Source: Mucilaginibacter_A sp041088075 (GTDB lineage Bacteria; Bacteroidota; Bacteroidia; Sphingobacteriales; Sphingobacteriaceae). Taken from it: 64,000 bases of DNA. The notes beneath the pieces were generated by a model. That model saw nothing but the letters and a program-made list of their open reading frames with translations. It did not search any database and was not told where the DNA came from. Within the stretch, counting starts at the first letter, position 1; the number at the start of each line of letters is the position of its first letter. Positions 17,324 to 25,922 of the stretch are shown here, piece after piece. The stretch is taken from contig NZ_JBGCVY010000046.1 of NCBI RefSeq assembly GCF_041088075.1, forward strand, positions 4,091-68,090. Reading direction: 5' to 3'. A program made the translations under genes and the position numbers.

Positions 17324-17923
17324 GTGAGCGAGAAAACCATTTTAAAACTGCAATTGCCAACTGATCCGCAATGGGTTACCAATGTGGTGCAAAGCAACAT
17401 TGAAGAAATTTTGACCGACCATGCTTTTTGCGAGCAAAAGGCTGCCAGCAACGCCATTACGTTGATCGTACAAAACCCGAATTTATCAGAATTGGTGCAG
17501 GAAATGGCGCAATTGGTGCAGGAAGAAATGGATCATTTTAAACGTGTGCACGACATTATTTTGCAACGCGGTTTTGTTTTAGGACGCGAACGGAAAGACA
17601 ATTACGTAAACGAACTGGCCAAATTTATCATCAAAGGCGGCGGACGGGAAGCACAGTTAATTGACCGTTTGTTGTTTTCGGCTATGATTGAAGCGCGCAG
17701 TTGCGAACGTTTTAAAGTGATGTCTGAACATATCCATGATGCCGAACTTTCTGCTTTTTACCATGAATTAATGGTGAGCGAAGCCGGGCATTATTCGATG
17801 TTTATCCGTTTGGCCAAAAAATATGCTTCGACAATTGATGTGGAAAGCCGATGGAAAACATTTTTGGAATACGAGGCGCAGGTGGTGCAGAATTATGGTA
17901 AAAGCGAAACGATCCATGGTTAA
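17324..17923 (+). CDS. miaE: tRNA-(ms2io6A)-hydroxylase
   Basis: 199 residues of the MiaE diiron family, which hydroxylates the isopentenyl group of ms2i6A37 in tRNA. Iron-ligand segments are visible: EEMDHFKRVHD, MIEARSCERF and SEAGHYSMF, on a four-helix bundle. The start is GTG, set by the adjacent promoter and by the family N terminus. The upstream modification enzyme MiaB is also in this window (39474). Confidence 0.9.
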   Translation: MSEKTILKLQLPTDPQWVTNVVQSNIEEILTDHAFCEQKAASNAITLIVQNPNLSELVQEMAQLVQEEMDHFKRVHDIILQRGFVLGRERKDNYVNELAKFIIKGGGREAQLIDRLLFSAMIEARSCERFKVMSEHIHDAELSAFYHELMVSEAGHYSMFIRLAKKYASTIDVESRWKTFLEYEAQVVQNYGKSETIHG

Positions 17924-17934
17924 AAAGTTGCGTT

Positions 17935-18014
17935 GTCATCCTGAACTTGATTCAGGATCCCTCTTCCACGGTTGCAACCTTTCTGATGGGATGCCGAAAA
18001 AATTTCGGCATGAC
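17935..18014. repeat. Intergenic hairpin of the GTCATCCTGAAC family
   Basis: GTCATCCTGAACTTGATTC...GGGATGCCGAAAAAATTTCGGCATGACAAAA: two short inverted modules typical of Bacteroidota intergenic repeats. It is followed by a leftward core (18026-18037) that supplies the stop of the next gene. Confidence 0.55.
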
Positions 18015-18034
18015 AAAAAGCGGCCATACTTCTT

Positions 18035-19651
18035 TTACGCATGTTTTTTTGGTGCCTTAATACACCCGGCAACTTGTTCCAAATATTGGTCAATCAAATC
18101 CACATGGATCGTATCGTTTAAATAACCAATGTACATGTCCGGCCGAACGATAACAGCTTTATGCTGGTCTTCCTTCAATTCAAAACAATCAAAAACAGCT
18201 TTATTTTTAGCAGAAAAAGGCAGGTAAAAAAAGTTTAATTGCTGCGGATAATGCTGCGTGATCCATCGCGCCAGGTTAAACAGATCATTTTCCTTTAGCT
18301 TACCCAAAGCGATAAAAGTAAAACCTGGTTTGCTGCACCAGGCGTGCAAATCGGTTTGCTGCTTTTTCTTTTCGTCAAAAATCTGGATGAATGGCAAACG
18401 GTCACCTGCTTTTACATTTTCAGCTTTACTGAAATTTAAGTTGATTTTGCTTTGGCGGTAATTAATCCCGGTTTGCGAAATCGTTTCAAAACCAAACTCC
18501 CGGAACTTTTCCTGCTTCCAAAAAAAGCGGATCAGATTTGGTAAGATGTTATTTCTAAAAAACCGGTTTAAAGTATTTTGAGCATTGATGAGGTTGAAAA
18601 AACGATCCGTGGTTTGCAGTAATCGTCGTGCAACCGGCATCCGTTCTTCGGCATAACTTTCTAAAATTGCTGGCTGCAGGTTTTGGTTGATTACGCCGGC
18701 CAGTTTCCAGGCCAAATTGTACGCATCCTGCAAACCGGTATTCATGCCTTGTCCGCCAACAGGCGAATGGATGTGCGCTGCATCGCCAATTAAAAAGCTT
18801 CTTTTATCGCTAAATTTTGCAGCCATGCGATGATGCAGCTTGTAAATCGAAAAAGCGTGGCATTTTTCTATCGCCACATTTTCGGGTAATGATCGAGTTA
18901 AATCTGATTTTATTTCTTCAAACTTAACCTCTTCCCGATCTGCAAATTGCTTGGGCAAAGTAGCCACCACACGGAAACGGTTAACGCCTTTCATCGGGAA
19001 AAAGCCGGTAAAAGCAGTATCGCCCAATCTTAAAGTAATTTGCTTTTCCTCAAAACACTGGTTCAGTTCGATGTCGGCTAAGTAAAACTTGTTGGCATAA
19101 GCATCTCCTTTAAATTCAATTTGTAGCTTTTTCCGAATGAAACTATGCGCACCGTCTGCACCAATCAACCAATCGCAAGTGATCATGCTTCTTTTATCAT
19201 CACTTTTTAGGTGCGCCGTAATTTTATTTTCCTCCGTAGAAAAATCCGACAAACCCGTGTTCCAATAAACCGGACAACAATTTTGGGTAAGAAAATCCAG
19301 CAATATGCGTTCGTTTTTACTTTGTTCGAGCAGATGCACAAACGGAAAAGGCGTGGTATTTTGTCCGAGGTTTTGGAGCGAAAGTTTGACCAATTCTCCG
19401 TGATCGTTTTGGATGGAAACCGTTTCTGCCTGAATGCCTTCCTGCAAAGCACGATCAGCCAAACCCATTTGCCGGTAAATTTCCATAGAACGCGCTTGCA
19501 CGGCCAAGGCCCGGGATTGATCTGTCAGCCCTTTTTTTATATCAATTATGATCGGTTGAACACCGTAACGCAGCAGTTGCGCAGCCATCATCAAACCGGA
19601 AGGCCCGGCACCGACAATTAAAACAGGATAATGGCCTTGGGCAGGGATCAT
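18035..19651 (-). CDS. FAD-dependent aromatic monooxygenase
   Basis: 538 residues of the class A flavin monooxygenase family (PheA/TfdB/MhpA type). FAD motifs in order: VLIVGAGPSGLMMAAQLL (10-27), LIGADGAHSFIRKKL (about 160), and FLIGDAAHIHSPVGGQGMN (about 285). A C-terminal thioredoxin-like domain is suggested by length. Substrate unknown. Its last codons run into a core repeat that provides the TAA stop, and a further exact core (19185-19196) and a near match (18795-18806) lie inside the reading frame. Confidence 0.88.
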   Translation of the reverse strand: MIPAQGHYPVLIVGAGPSGLMMAAQLLRYGVQPIIIDIKKGLTDQSRALAVQARSMEIYRQMGLADRALQEGIQAETVSIQNDHGELVKLSLQNLGQNTTPFPFVHLLEQSKNERILLDFLTQNCCPVYWNTGLSDFSTEENKITAHLKSDDKRSMITCDWLIGADGAHSFIRKKLQIEFKGDAYANKFYLADIELNQCFEEKQITLRLGDTAFTGFFPMKGVNRFRVVATLPKQFADREEVKFEEIKSDLTRSLPENVAIEKCHAFSIYKLHHRMAAKFSDKRSFLIGDAAHIHSPVGGQGMNTGLQDAYNLAWKLAGVINQNLQPAILESYAEERMPVARRLLQTTDRFFNLINAQNTLNRFFRNNILPNLIRFFWKQEKFREFGFETISQTGINYRQSKINLNFSKAENVKAGDRLPFIQIFDEKKKQQTDLHAWCSKPGFTFIALGKLKENDLFNLARWITQHYPQQLNFFYLPFSAKNKAVFDCFELKEDQHKAVIVRPDMYIGYLNDTIHVDLIDQYLEQVAGCIKAPKKHA

Positions 19652-19723
19652 TTTTCAGAAACGAAGAAACCCGAAAATAGTTGGTTGCTTTTTCCACCAA
19701 TGCTTCTTTTATCGGCATAAAAT

Positions 19724-20434
19724 CTATAGCCGCTGCAACAAAAAAATCGTTGGTTTTTTATGCAGATCCAACGTTTGCTTGCGCCATTCGGCAATATCTT
19801 TGGTAGCAATCATTTCATCGGTAGCCGTTAAATTACAGGCGATGCACAACAACGTTTTTGGATGCGCACTTTTCAATACTTCTTCCAGCAACTGGTTGTT
19901 GCGGTAAGGTGTTTCGATAAAAATCTGTGTTTGCTGGTAACGTTCGGAAAAGCCTTCCAACTCCTTGATTTTCCGGGAACGTTCGGCTTTGTCAATCGGC
20001 AAATAACCGTGAAAAGTAAAGCGTTGTCCATCAAAACCCGAAGCCATCAAAGCCAGCAAAATAGAACTTGGGCCAACTAACGGCACTACTTTTATGTTTC
20101 GCCGGTGCGCTTCGGCAACAATATCCGCTCCCGGATCGGCAACGCCTGGGCAACCGGCTTCGCTCATCAAACCCACATCTTTTCCGGCTTCCAACCCGCC
20201 AAAAAAATACGACAAACTGCCGCCGCGCTGGTGTTTGCCGTAATCGTGCAGCGTTAAATCGGCTTGGGGCGTTTTCAAACCGGCTTCTTTTAAAAATTTG
20301 CGCGCGGTTTTTTCGTTTTCAACAATATATTCGTTGATATGGTTAATCTTTTCCTTCAAAAAAGGCGTAAAAGATTTTAAACCGGCCTCATCGGCCAGCG
20401 GTACAGGAATTAAAAACAGGTTTCCTTTTTGCAT
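19724..20434 (-). CDS. RsmI-like SAM-dependent methyltransferase
   Basis: 236 residues of the tetrapyrrole-methylase fold: GNLFLIPVPLAD at the N terminus, VGLMSEAGCPGVADPGADIV (SAM-binding loop), VVPLVGPSSILLALMASGF and FIETPYRNNQLLEEV. RsmI methylates the 2'-OH of C1402 in 16S rRNA, but this divergent Bacteroidota branch (ENEKTARKFLKEAG in place of the usual EDTR region) may act elsewhere. A core repeat (19700-19711) follows the stop. Confidence 0.85.
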   Translation of the reverse strand: MQKGNLFLIPVPLADEAGLKSFTPFLKEKINHINEYIVENEKTARKFLKEAGLKTPQADLTLHDYGKHQRGGSLSYFFGGLEAGKDVGLMSEAGCPGVADPGADIVAEAHRRNIKVVPLVGPSSILLALMASGFDGQRFTFHGYLPIDKAERSRKIKELEGFSERYQQTQIFIETPYRNNQLLEEVLKSAHPKTLLCIACNLTATDEMIATKDIAEWRKQTLDLHKKPTIFLLQRL

Positions 20435-20486
20435 CGCTACAAAAGTGTGATTTTTTATCTAAATTTAATTTTAAAAGGAGCAATAA

Positions 20487-21203
20487 ATGAAGGCGTTAGG
20501 CATCAACTGGTTTATTGAAGGCTCGATTGATTTTGAGCACAAAAAGTACGTTTTGCTGGCTTATTTGCAGCACATCAACAAGCATTTCCGCAGCAGTCAG
20601 TTGTACCCGGATTTAGGCGATCTAATATTTCATTACAATAACCTGCTGCATTTTAAAAACAACAAGGTTTTGATGCAGCAAAACTTTCCGCAGCGATTGA
20701 CCAAAGCTGATTTTGACGCCTTAAAACTGACATATGAAAAGATGGTGAAAGACGATTACGTGATGCAGGAAATCGAGCAGATCATCACTTACTCGTTAGA
20801 AAAAATGAACCCGGCCTTGCAGCAAGGCAAAGAAATTTACGATTTCGTGGAGACGCGTTTGCTGATTGATTCGGTTGGCGTGATTCCGTTAGTTCCCGAT
20901 TTTGGTTATTTGTTTATCCGCAACGGCGATGAAAAAGGTTTGCACGTTTACGAATACAGCATTAGTGTTTTTGAAGGGAAAGACGATAAATTCCGCGGCA
21001 TCAACACTTCGTATATTGCCAATTACAGTTTGAGTTTTGTCCACACGCCCGAATCTATCAAGATTGATTTGATCAACAGCAGGAAGCAATTGCCCAACCC
21101 GGCCGTTTACCAGGTGGCCTGCGATATTAATTTCCCGCTGGAACAAACTTTGCTGCCCGTTGCTAAAAGGAGTTTGGTGAAGTATATTAGTAAGGCGGCT
21201 TGA
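20487..21203 (+). CDS. Conserved hypothetical protein
   Basis: 238 residues, no signal peptide or membrane segment. MKALGINWFIEGSIDFEHKKY and a middle segment GYLFIRNGDEKGLHVYEYSISVFEG are the most distinctive stretches; I recognise it only as a protein conserved in Bacteroidota. AAAGGAG lies at 20474-20480, a good ribosome-binding site 7 bases from the ATG. Divergent from the RsmI-like gene. Confidence 0.75.
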   Translation: MKALGINWFIEGSIDFEHKKYVLLAYLQHINKHFRSSQLYPDLGDLIFHYNNLLHFKNNKVLMQQNFPQRLTKADFDALKLTYEKMVKDDYVMQEIEQIITYSLEKMNPALQQGKEIYDFVETRLLIDSVGVIPLVPDFGYLFIRNGDEKGLHVYEYSISVFEGKDDKFRGINTSYIANYSLSFVHTPESIKIDLINSRKQLPNPAVYQVACDINFPLEQTLLPVAKRSLVKYISKAA

Positions 21204-21290
21204 GTAGGGTTGCCGGTTGTAAGTTGCGGGTTGCCGGTTTTGGGCTGAGTTGTGATACTTCTTTTATCGGTATAAAATTGGTGGCGTTTT

Positions 21291-21369
21291 GTCATGCCGG
21301 AATTTTTTCGGCATCCCATCAAAAAGGTTAAACCTTGGAAGAGGGATCCTGAAACAAGTTCAGGATGAC
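21291..21369. repeat. Intergenic hairpin of the GTCATGCCGGAA family
   Basis: GTCATGCCGGAATTTTTTCGGCATCCC followed by GGATCCTGAAACAAGTTCAGGATGAC, the mirror of the element at 17935. A leftward core (21256-21267) precedes it and word-like repeats (GTTGCCGGTT / GGCAACAGGCAAC) flank it. Confidence 0.55.
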
Positions 21370-21405
21370 AAAACGAACTGGCAACAGGCAACTCACACCC
21401 GGAAA

Positions 21406-22662
21406 CTACTTCAACCTCGACAGTGCCGCTTCAATCCTTGGCAGCATTTGTTCGATTTCCTCAACGGTACTTGCACCAAGCGAGGCACGAAACCAATTGG
21501 TTTTATCATCAGTACCAAAAGCGGAAAACGGGACAAAAGCTACCTGTGCTTCTTTTATTAGGTAAAAATTGATGTCGGTTGAGGTTTCTAAAAGTTTGCC
21601 TTCGGGTGTGGTTTTTCCGGCATAATCTACTTTCAACGTTAAGTAAATGGCGCCCATCGGTTCAATGGCATCCACCGCAAAGCCTTTTTCTTTTAGTCGA
21701 ATAAAACCCTGGTACAAGGTATCTAAACTTTTCTGAATTTTTTGTTTGAAAGCCGTTAAGTAAGTGGCAACGGCTTCATCTTCCTGCAAAAATTGCGACA
21801 TGGCAACCTGCTCCGGCTTTGGCGACCACGCGCCCATGTGCCCAATAATGGCTTTCATATAATTGATGATTGGAGCCGGACCAAATCCCCAGCCCACGCG
21901 AACACCGGTTGCTGCAAAACATTTGGAACTGCCATCCACAAAAAGCACGTAATCGCGCAATTCAGGACGTAAAGAAACCGGGTTAAAATGTTCGTGCGCA
22001 CCAAAAGTTATCTGCGAATAAATTTGATCGTACAAAATATACAGCGGCTTTTCGCTTTTGCTGCGGCTTTGGTTTTCTTCGATCACCAAATCGCAAATCG
22101 CTTCCAAATCTTCCTTTAAAAACATCGTTCCGGTCGGATTTAAGGGAGAACAAAGCGAAAGCAGCGCCGCGCCTTTTAGATGCGGACGTAAATCTGCCGC
22201 GGTTGGCATAAAGTTGTTTTCGGGTTGTGTTGGCACGATCACGGCTTCAGCGCGCAACAAATCGCAATAATGGTTATTGTTCCAGGACGGCGACGGGAAA
22301 ACCACTTTTTCGCCTTCGTTTACCAACGCCAAATAAATGGCATAAATCAGCGGACGCGAACCGCCGGAAATGATGATTTCTTGTGTTGAATATTCCAACT
22401 CAAAACTTGCTTTTAAAAATGACGAAACACTTTCGCGCAGTTCTAAAACGCCGTCGGCCGGCGGATAATTAGTTTGATGCGCTTCGTAAGCCTTGATAAT
22501 TAATTGTTGTAATTTCTCCGGGATCGGAAAAATAGAAGAATCAAAATCGCCGATGGTAAGGTTGGCAATCTGCTCGCCTTTCTTTTTCAGTTCGTTGATT
22601 TCGCCGGCAATTTTAATAATCTCAGAACCGTGAAGGTTGTGCGCAAGGTTGGAAGCGTGCAT
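21406..22662 (-). CDS. Class I/II PLP aminotransferase
   Basis: 418 residues of fold-type I aminotransferase. The PLP lysine is in VDGSSKCFAATGVRVGW (about residue 250), preceded by the cofactor-binding YDQIYSQ and LCSPLNPTG; the substrate-carboxylate Arg is probably in WFRASLG near the C terminus. Aspartate or aromatic aminotransferase activity is possible; the substrate cannot be assigned. A near match to the core lies inside (21548-21559, GTGCTTCTTTTATTAGG), coding AFVPFSAF-adjacent residues. Confidence 0.88.
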   Translation of the reverse strand: MHASNLAHNLHGSEIIKIAGEINELKKKGEQIANLTIGDFDSSIFPIPEKLQQLIIKAYEAHQTNYPPADGVLELRESVSSFLKASFELEYSTQEIIISGGSRPLIYAIYLALVNEGEKVVFPSPSWNNNHYCDLLRAEAVIVPTQPENNFMPTAADLRPHLKGAALLSLCSPLNPTGTMFLKEDLEAICDLVIEENQSRSKSEKPLYILYDQIYSQITFGAHEHFNPVSLRPELRDYVLFVDGSSKCFAATGVRVGWGFGPAPIINYMKAIIGHMGAWSPKPEQVAMSQFLQEDEAVATYLTAFKQKIQKSLDTLYQGFIRLKEKGFAVDAIEPMGAIYLTLKVDYAGKTTPEGKLLETSTDINFYLIKEAQVAFVPFSAFGTDDKTNWFRASLGASTVEEIEQMLPRIEAALSRLK

Positions 22663-22870
22663 GTTCGTGTTGTTTTAGCGGCGGCAAAGATAGGAGTTTG
22701 AATTTTAGGTGGTAAAAGAAGTATTGCTGTTTAAAACATCTAATTTACTACAAAAGCTCTGATATATTTTATCTTACAAATAGTTGGGTTTTTGCCAACT
22801 ATTTGTATCTTTACAAAAAACATTCTCAAAATGAAAAAGATCAAAAAATTTAAAACAAGCATTTCACTTC

Positions 22871-23164
22871 ATGAGAATTATTTATTTAAAACGAGTACAA
22901 GATTTCTCTCGTAAACACGCTGATTCAGGTAAAAGCTTAGCCGTTTGGAGAACGATAACAGAAAAAGCTATTTGGAAACAAAGTATAGATATTCTACAAA
23001 GTTTCCCTACAGCTAAAATCATTAAAGGTGATCGGGCAAGGTTTAAGATAGTTGGAAATAAATATCGCTTAATTGTCGAGGTAGATTATCTCGATGAAAC
23101 AGTAGAAATAAGATTTATAGGAACTCATGACGAATATGATGAGATTGATGCTGAAACGATCTAA
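22871..23164 (+). CDS. HigB-family mRNA interferase toxin
   Basis: 97 residues of the HigB_toxin family: MRIIYLKRVQDFSRKHADSG, LAVWRTITEKAIWK, and the C-terminal strand block RFKIVGNKYRLIVEVDY...VEIRFIGTHDEYD. HigB toxins cleave translated mRNAs on the ribosome. The antitoxin gene follows 36 bases downstream, the reversed toxin-first order typical of higBA. TATCTTTA near 22805 is a possible -7 box. Confidence 0.9.
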   Translation: MRIIYLKRVQDFSRKHADSGKSLAVWRTITEKAIWKQSIDILQSFPTAKIIKGDRARFKIVGNKYRLIVEVDYLDETVEIRFIGTHDEYDEIDAETI

Positions 23165-23200
23165 TCATATTTGCGTCCTATGTTAAGGAGATAAAATAAG

Positions 23201-23599
23201 ATGAATACTAAGCCACAATGGTTTTTAATAGAATCTGAGCAGGATTACAAAATAGCAACTGCCAGATATGAAGAAATTAAACGTGCTCCTAAAGGTTCTG
23301 ATGACCACAAAGAAAAACTTTTGTTAGTGCACCTTATTTCTGAATATGAAAAAGAACAATGGGATTTACCAGAAGTAGATCCTGTAGAAATGATTAAAAT
23401 CAGGATGGAAGATTTTGGCTATAAATCTGCCGACTTGGCAAAAGAATACGGAGATAAAGGAACTGTAAGTAAAGTTTTGAATTATAAACAAGCACTTTCA
23501 ATTACGATGATTCGTAAATTTAGCGAGTTGTTGCATATCCCGGCTGAAGCATTGATAAAAGAATATAAATTAATAAAACCCGGACAGCGTGCAGCTTAA
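23201..23599 (+). CDS. HigA-family antitoxin with HTH domain
   Basis: 132 residues. A HTH segment in the C-terminal half (YKSADLAKEYGDKGTVSKVL, ALSITMIRKFSELLHIPAEAL) matches HigA/Xre antitoxins, which bind both toxin and promoter. Pairs with the upstream HigB gene. A core repeat follows 26 bases after the stop (23626-23637). Confidence 0.88.
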   Translation: MNTKPQWFLIESEQDYKIATARYEEIKRAPKGSDDHKEKLLLVHLISEYEKEQWDLPEVDPVEMIKIRMEDFGYKSADLAKEYGDKGTVSKVLNYKQALSITMIRKFSELLHIPAEALIKEYKLIKPGQRAA

Positions 23600-23670
23600 C
23601 TAACTGGTTACCAATTTTATGCCGATAAAAGAAGCATTGCTGTTTAATCAATTTCATTTTCTGTTGTTGA

Positions 23671-23988
23671 TTGCTTAGATTTGGTAAGCGTTATCAAACC
23701 AAATTGGGCAAATTATTAATTTTATCCAGGTACATCTTTTTAATTTATGCTACTGATATTTACGAGTCCCGGAAACATATCCATGTGGCTTATAATTACA
23801 AAGGGCCGATCAGATCGTGTAAGTTTTGGTTAGAACCGGATATCAAATTAGATGAAAATAAAAAAGGTGGTTTTACAACGAAAGAGTTGTTAGAAATTAA
23901 GAACTTGATTGTTGAACATCAGAACCTGTTACTTAAACAATTAGCGTTATTTTACAACCACCAACAAATAAAAATAATTAAAAAATGA
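23671..23988 (+). CDS. DUF4160 family protein
   Basis: 105 residues. RKHIHVAYNYKG and CKFWLEPDI match the DUF4160 pattern (HxH plus an F-W-L-EP strand), a domain often paired with DUF2442 as here. Both plausible starts are TTG: 23671 or 23704, the latter giving GKLLILSRYIFLIYATDI, which looks more family-like. Its stop overlaps the next start (ATGA, 23985-23988). Function unknown; a toxin-antitoxin-like role has been suggested for such pairs. Confidence 0.75.
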   Translation: MLRFGKRYQTKLGKLLILSRYIFLIYATDIYESRKHIHVAYNYKGPIRSCKFWLEPDIKLDENKKGGFTTKELLEIKNLIVEHQNLLLKQLALFYNHQQIKIIKK

Positions 23989-24275
23989 ATCTTACAGAAC
24001 AGGCACTTGGCATAACAAACGTTAGTTTTAAGGATGAGAACACAATAATTCTTGAACTTTCCAATAAACGTTTCATTTCAATTCCTTTGGACGACTTTCC
24101 GGAGATTACTGTACTTTCAAATGAAGAAAAAGAAGATTTCCAAATTATTGATGACGAATATTTATCATTTGTGGAAATGGATGAAATTTATTCTTTAAAA
24201 GAGCTGATCGGTTTACAAATCCGGCTTAAACAATCTCCCGCAACTTCAGAAACGCATACTTCTTTTATCGCCTAA
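23985..24275 (+). CDS. DUF2442 family protein
   Basis: 96 residues. ITNVSFKDENTIILELSNKRFISIPLDDFPEI is the DUF2442 strand pattern. Overlaps the DUF4160 gene by four bases. The last residues THTSFIA and the TAA stop are encoded by a core element read in reverse (ATACTTCTTTTATCGCCTAA, 24256-24275), so the natural C terminus may have been replaced. Confidence 0.78.
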   Translation: MNLTEQALGITNVSFKDENTIILELSNKRFISIPLDDFPEITVLSNEEKEDFQIIDDEYLSFVEMDEIYSLKELIGLQIRLKQSPATSETHTSFIA

Positions 24276-24419
24276 AAACTGTTTGCTTTTGGTTTTAAAT
24301 TTTATTTAAATGGATGCCCATACCAGTTTTTAGGTGATAAAAGAAGTATTGTATTTTTTCTAATCTGAATCTAAACAGGCTCTTATGTCTTTACAGAGAT
24401 AAAATATAGGTTTTGATAT

Positions 24420-24728
24420 ATGAAAGATGATATTTCTCCTGTCAACCGATACAAACAACTATTAAACGAAATACTGCCGGCATCATTTACAAAACCCGTC
24501 CGATATAATCATTGCTTTAATAGGATAGTTTTGGATTGGCTTTTTCAAGATGTTTGGTATCACCATCTTAATCGTTCAAAAACAGCTATCAGCCAGTTAG
24601 ATACAATTCAGTTACAACAGATGGTTGAGCGGATGGAACAATGGCTGTTAGATCCGGATTTGCTTTTTGAAGATAATCAGAGGTCTTTAACTTTGCGAAA
24701 AGATAAAAGTACAATGCAAAAGTATTAA
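24420..24728 (+). CDS. Small hypothetical protein
   Basis: 102 residues, not recognised. Helical, with NRYKQLLNEILPASF, VLDWLFQDVWYHHLNR and ISQLDTIQLQQMVERMEQW; no signal peptide. Codon use resembles its neighbours. It stands alone between core repeats (24338-24349 and 24803-24814), like the two modules before it. Confidence 0.55.
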   Translation: MKDDISPVNRYKQLLNEILPASFTKPVRYNHCFNRIVLDWLFQDVWYHHLNRSKTAISQLDTIQLQQMVERMEQWLLDPDLLFEDNQRSLTLRKDKSTMQKY

Positions 24729-24989
24729 CATAAGGTTTTTAAACTTCAATTTGTTTAACGGTTCCAAATCTTGTTTCACAGCTCGAAAGCTTAATATCTC
24801 CTATGCTTCTTTTATCGCCCTAAAACAAGCGGTTGATTTTACTTCCATATCAATGTAACAATTAAGTGCCAAAATTATAGGCATAAAAGAAGCACTGCAA
24901 TTTTTATGAACTAAATTTAAATAAGTTTGAATACTTCTTTTATCACCTAAAAATTCTCTTCCAACGCTTTGTAATAAAACATTTTCCAG
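24729..24989. repeat. Gene-free stretch with three core-type repeats
   Basis: The 324-bp gap before rplM holds cores at 24803-24814 and 24931-24942 and a one-mismatch copy at 24883-24894, plus AT-rich sequence; no open frame was credited. The rplM promoter lies at its right end. Confidence 0.7.
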
Positions 24990-24997
24990 TATCTTTG
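24990..24997 (+). promoter_or_regulatory. rplM operon promoter
   Basis: TATCTTTG fits the -7 consensus; TTTG at 24968-24971 is a good -33 partner with about 18 bases between. The rplM GTG start lies 55 bases downstream. Confidence 0.65.
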
Positions 24998-25052
24998 CAG
25001 TCCCGAAAATTACGGGGAAAAGTAAAAGTTTAATTAATTTAATACAAAGCAA

Positions 25053-25496
25053 GTGAATACGTTAAGTTACAAAACTGTCTCTGCCAATAAAAAAACCGTC
25101 AGCAAAGAGTGGGTTGTTGTTGATGCGCAAGGCGAGATTTTGGGGCGCTTGTCTTCTAAGATCGCGATGATCATCAGGGGAAAACACAAGCCAGGATTCA
25201 CCCCAAACGTAGACTGCGGTGATAACGTTATTGTTATCAATGCAGACAAGGTAAAACTGACCGGAAACAAATTCAGCGAAAAAGAATATGTTTCTTACAC
25301 CGGTTACCCGGGCGGCCAGAAATTCATTTCTCCTAAGGAGTTAATGGCAAAACATCCAACACGCGTGGTAGAAAAAGCCGTGCGCGGGATGTTACCTAAA
25401 ACACGTTTGGGCAAAGCCTTATTTGGCAACCTGCATGTTTATGCAGGCGCCGAGCATCCGCACGAAGCACAAACCCCTAAAGCCATTACACTTTAA
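25053..25496 (+). CDS. rplM: Ribosomal protein uL13
   Basis: 147 residues starting at GTG. KEWVVVDAQGEILGRLSSKIA and VVEKAVRGMLPKTRLGK are the conserved L13 blocks. Large-subunit protein; co-transcribed with rpsI, 18 bases downstream, as in nearly all bacteria. Confidence 0.98.
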   Translation: MNTLSYKTVSANKKTVSKEWVVVDAQGEILGRLSSKIAMIIRGKHKPGFTPNVDCGDNVIVINADKVKLTGNKFSEKEYVSYTGYPGGQKFISPKELMAKHPTRVVEKAVRGMLPKTRLGKALFGNLHVYAGAEHPHEAQTPKAITL

Positions 25497-25514
25497 TTTT
25501 TAAAGGAGAAAAAA

Positions 25515-25901
25515 ATGTCAGTTACCAACACATCCGGCAGAAGAAAAACTGCAGTTGCCCGCATTTATTTGCAGGAAGGCAACGGTGCCATTACCGTTAA
25601 TGGCAAAGATTACAAGGAGTATTTCCCAACATTACCGTTGCAGTACATTGTTACCCAATCGTTAGAAGTTTCTGGTTCGGCCGGAAAGTTTGACGTGAAA
25701 GTTAACGTAGCAGGCGGTGGCGTAAACGGACAGGCCGGTGCCGTACGTTTGGCCATTGCCAAAGCAATTGTTGAATTAGATGGCGAAAAGAAAGCTGCTT
25801 TAAGCGCAAAAGGTTTGATGACGCGCGACCCTCGTATGGTGGAGCGTAAAAAACCGGGCCGTAAAAAAGCACGCCGTAAATTCCAATTCAGTAAACGTTA
25901 A
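25515..25901 (+). CDS. rpsI: Ribosomal protein uS9
   Basis: 128 residues; SGRRKTAVARIYL and the basic tail MVERKKPGRKKARRKFQFSKR region, whose end reaches the P-site tRNA. AAAGGAG precedes the ATG. Confidence 0.98.
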   Translation: MSVTNTSGRRKTAVARIYLQEGNGAITVNGKDYKEYFPTLPLQYIVTQSLEVSGSAGKFDVKVNVAGGGVNGQAGAVRLAIAKAIVELDGEKKAALSAKGLMTRDPRMVERKKPGRKKARRKFQFSKR

Positions 25902-25922
25902 TTTTTTAGGAGGAAACAAACC

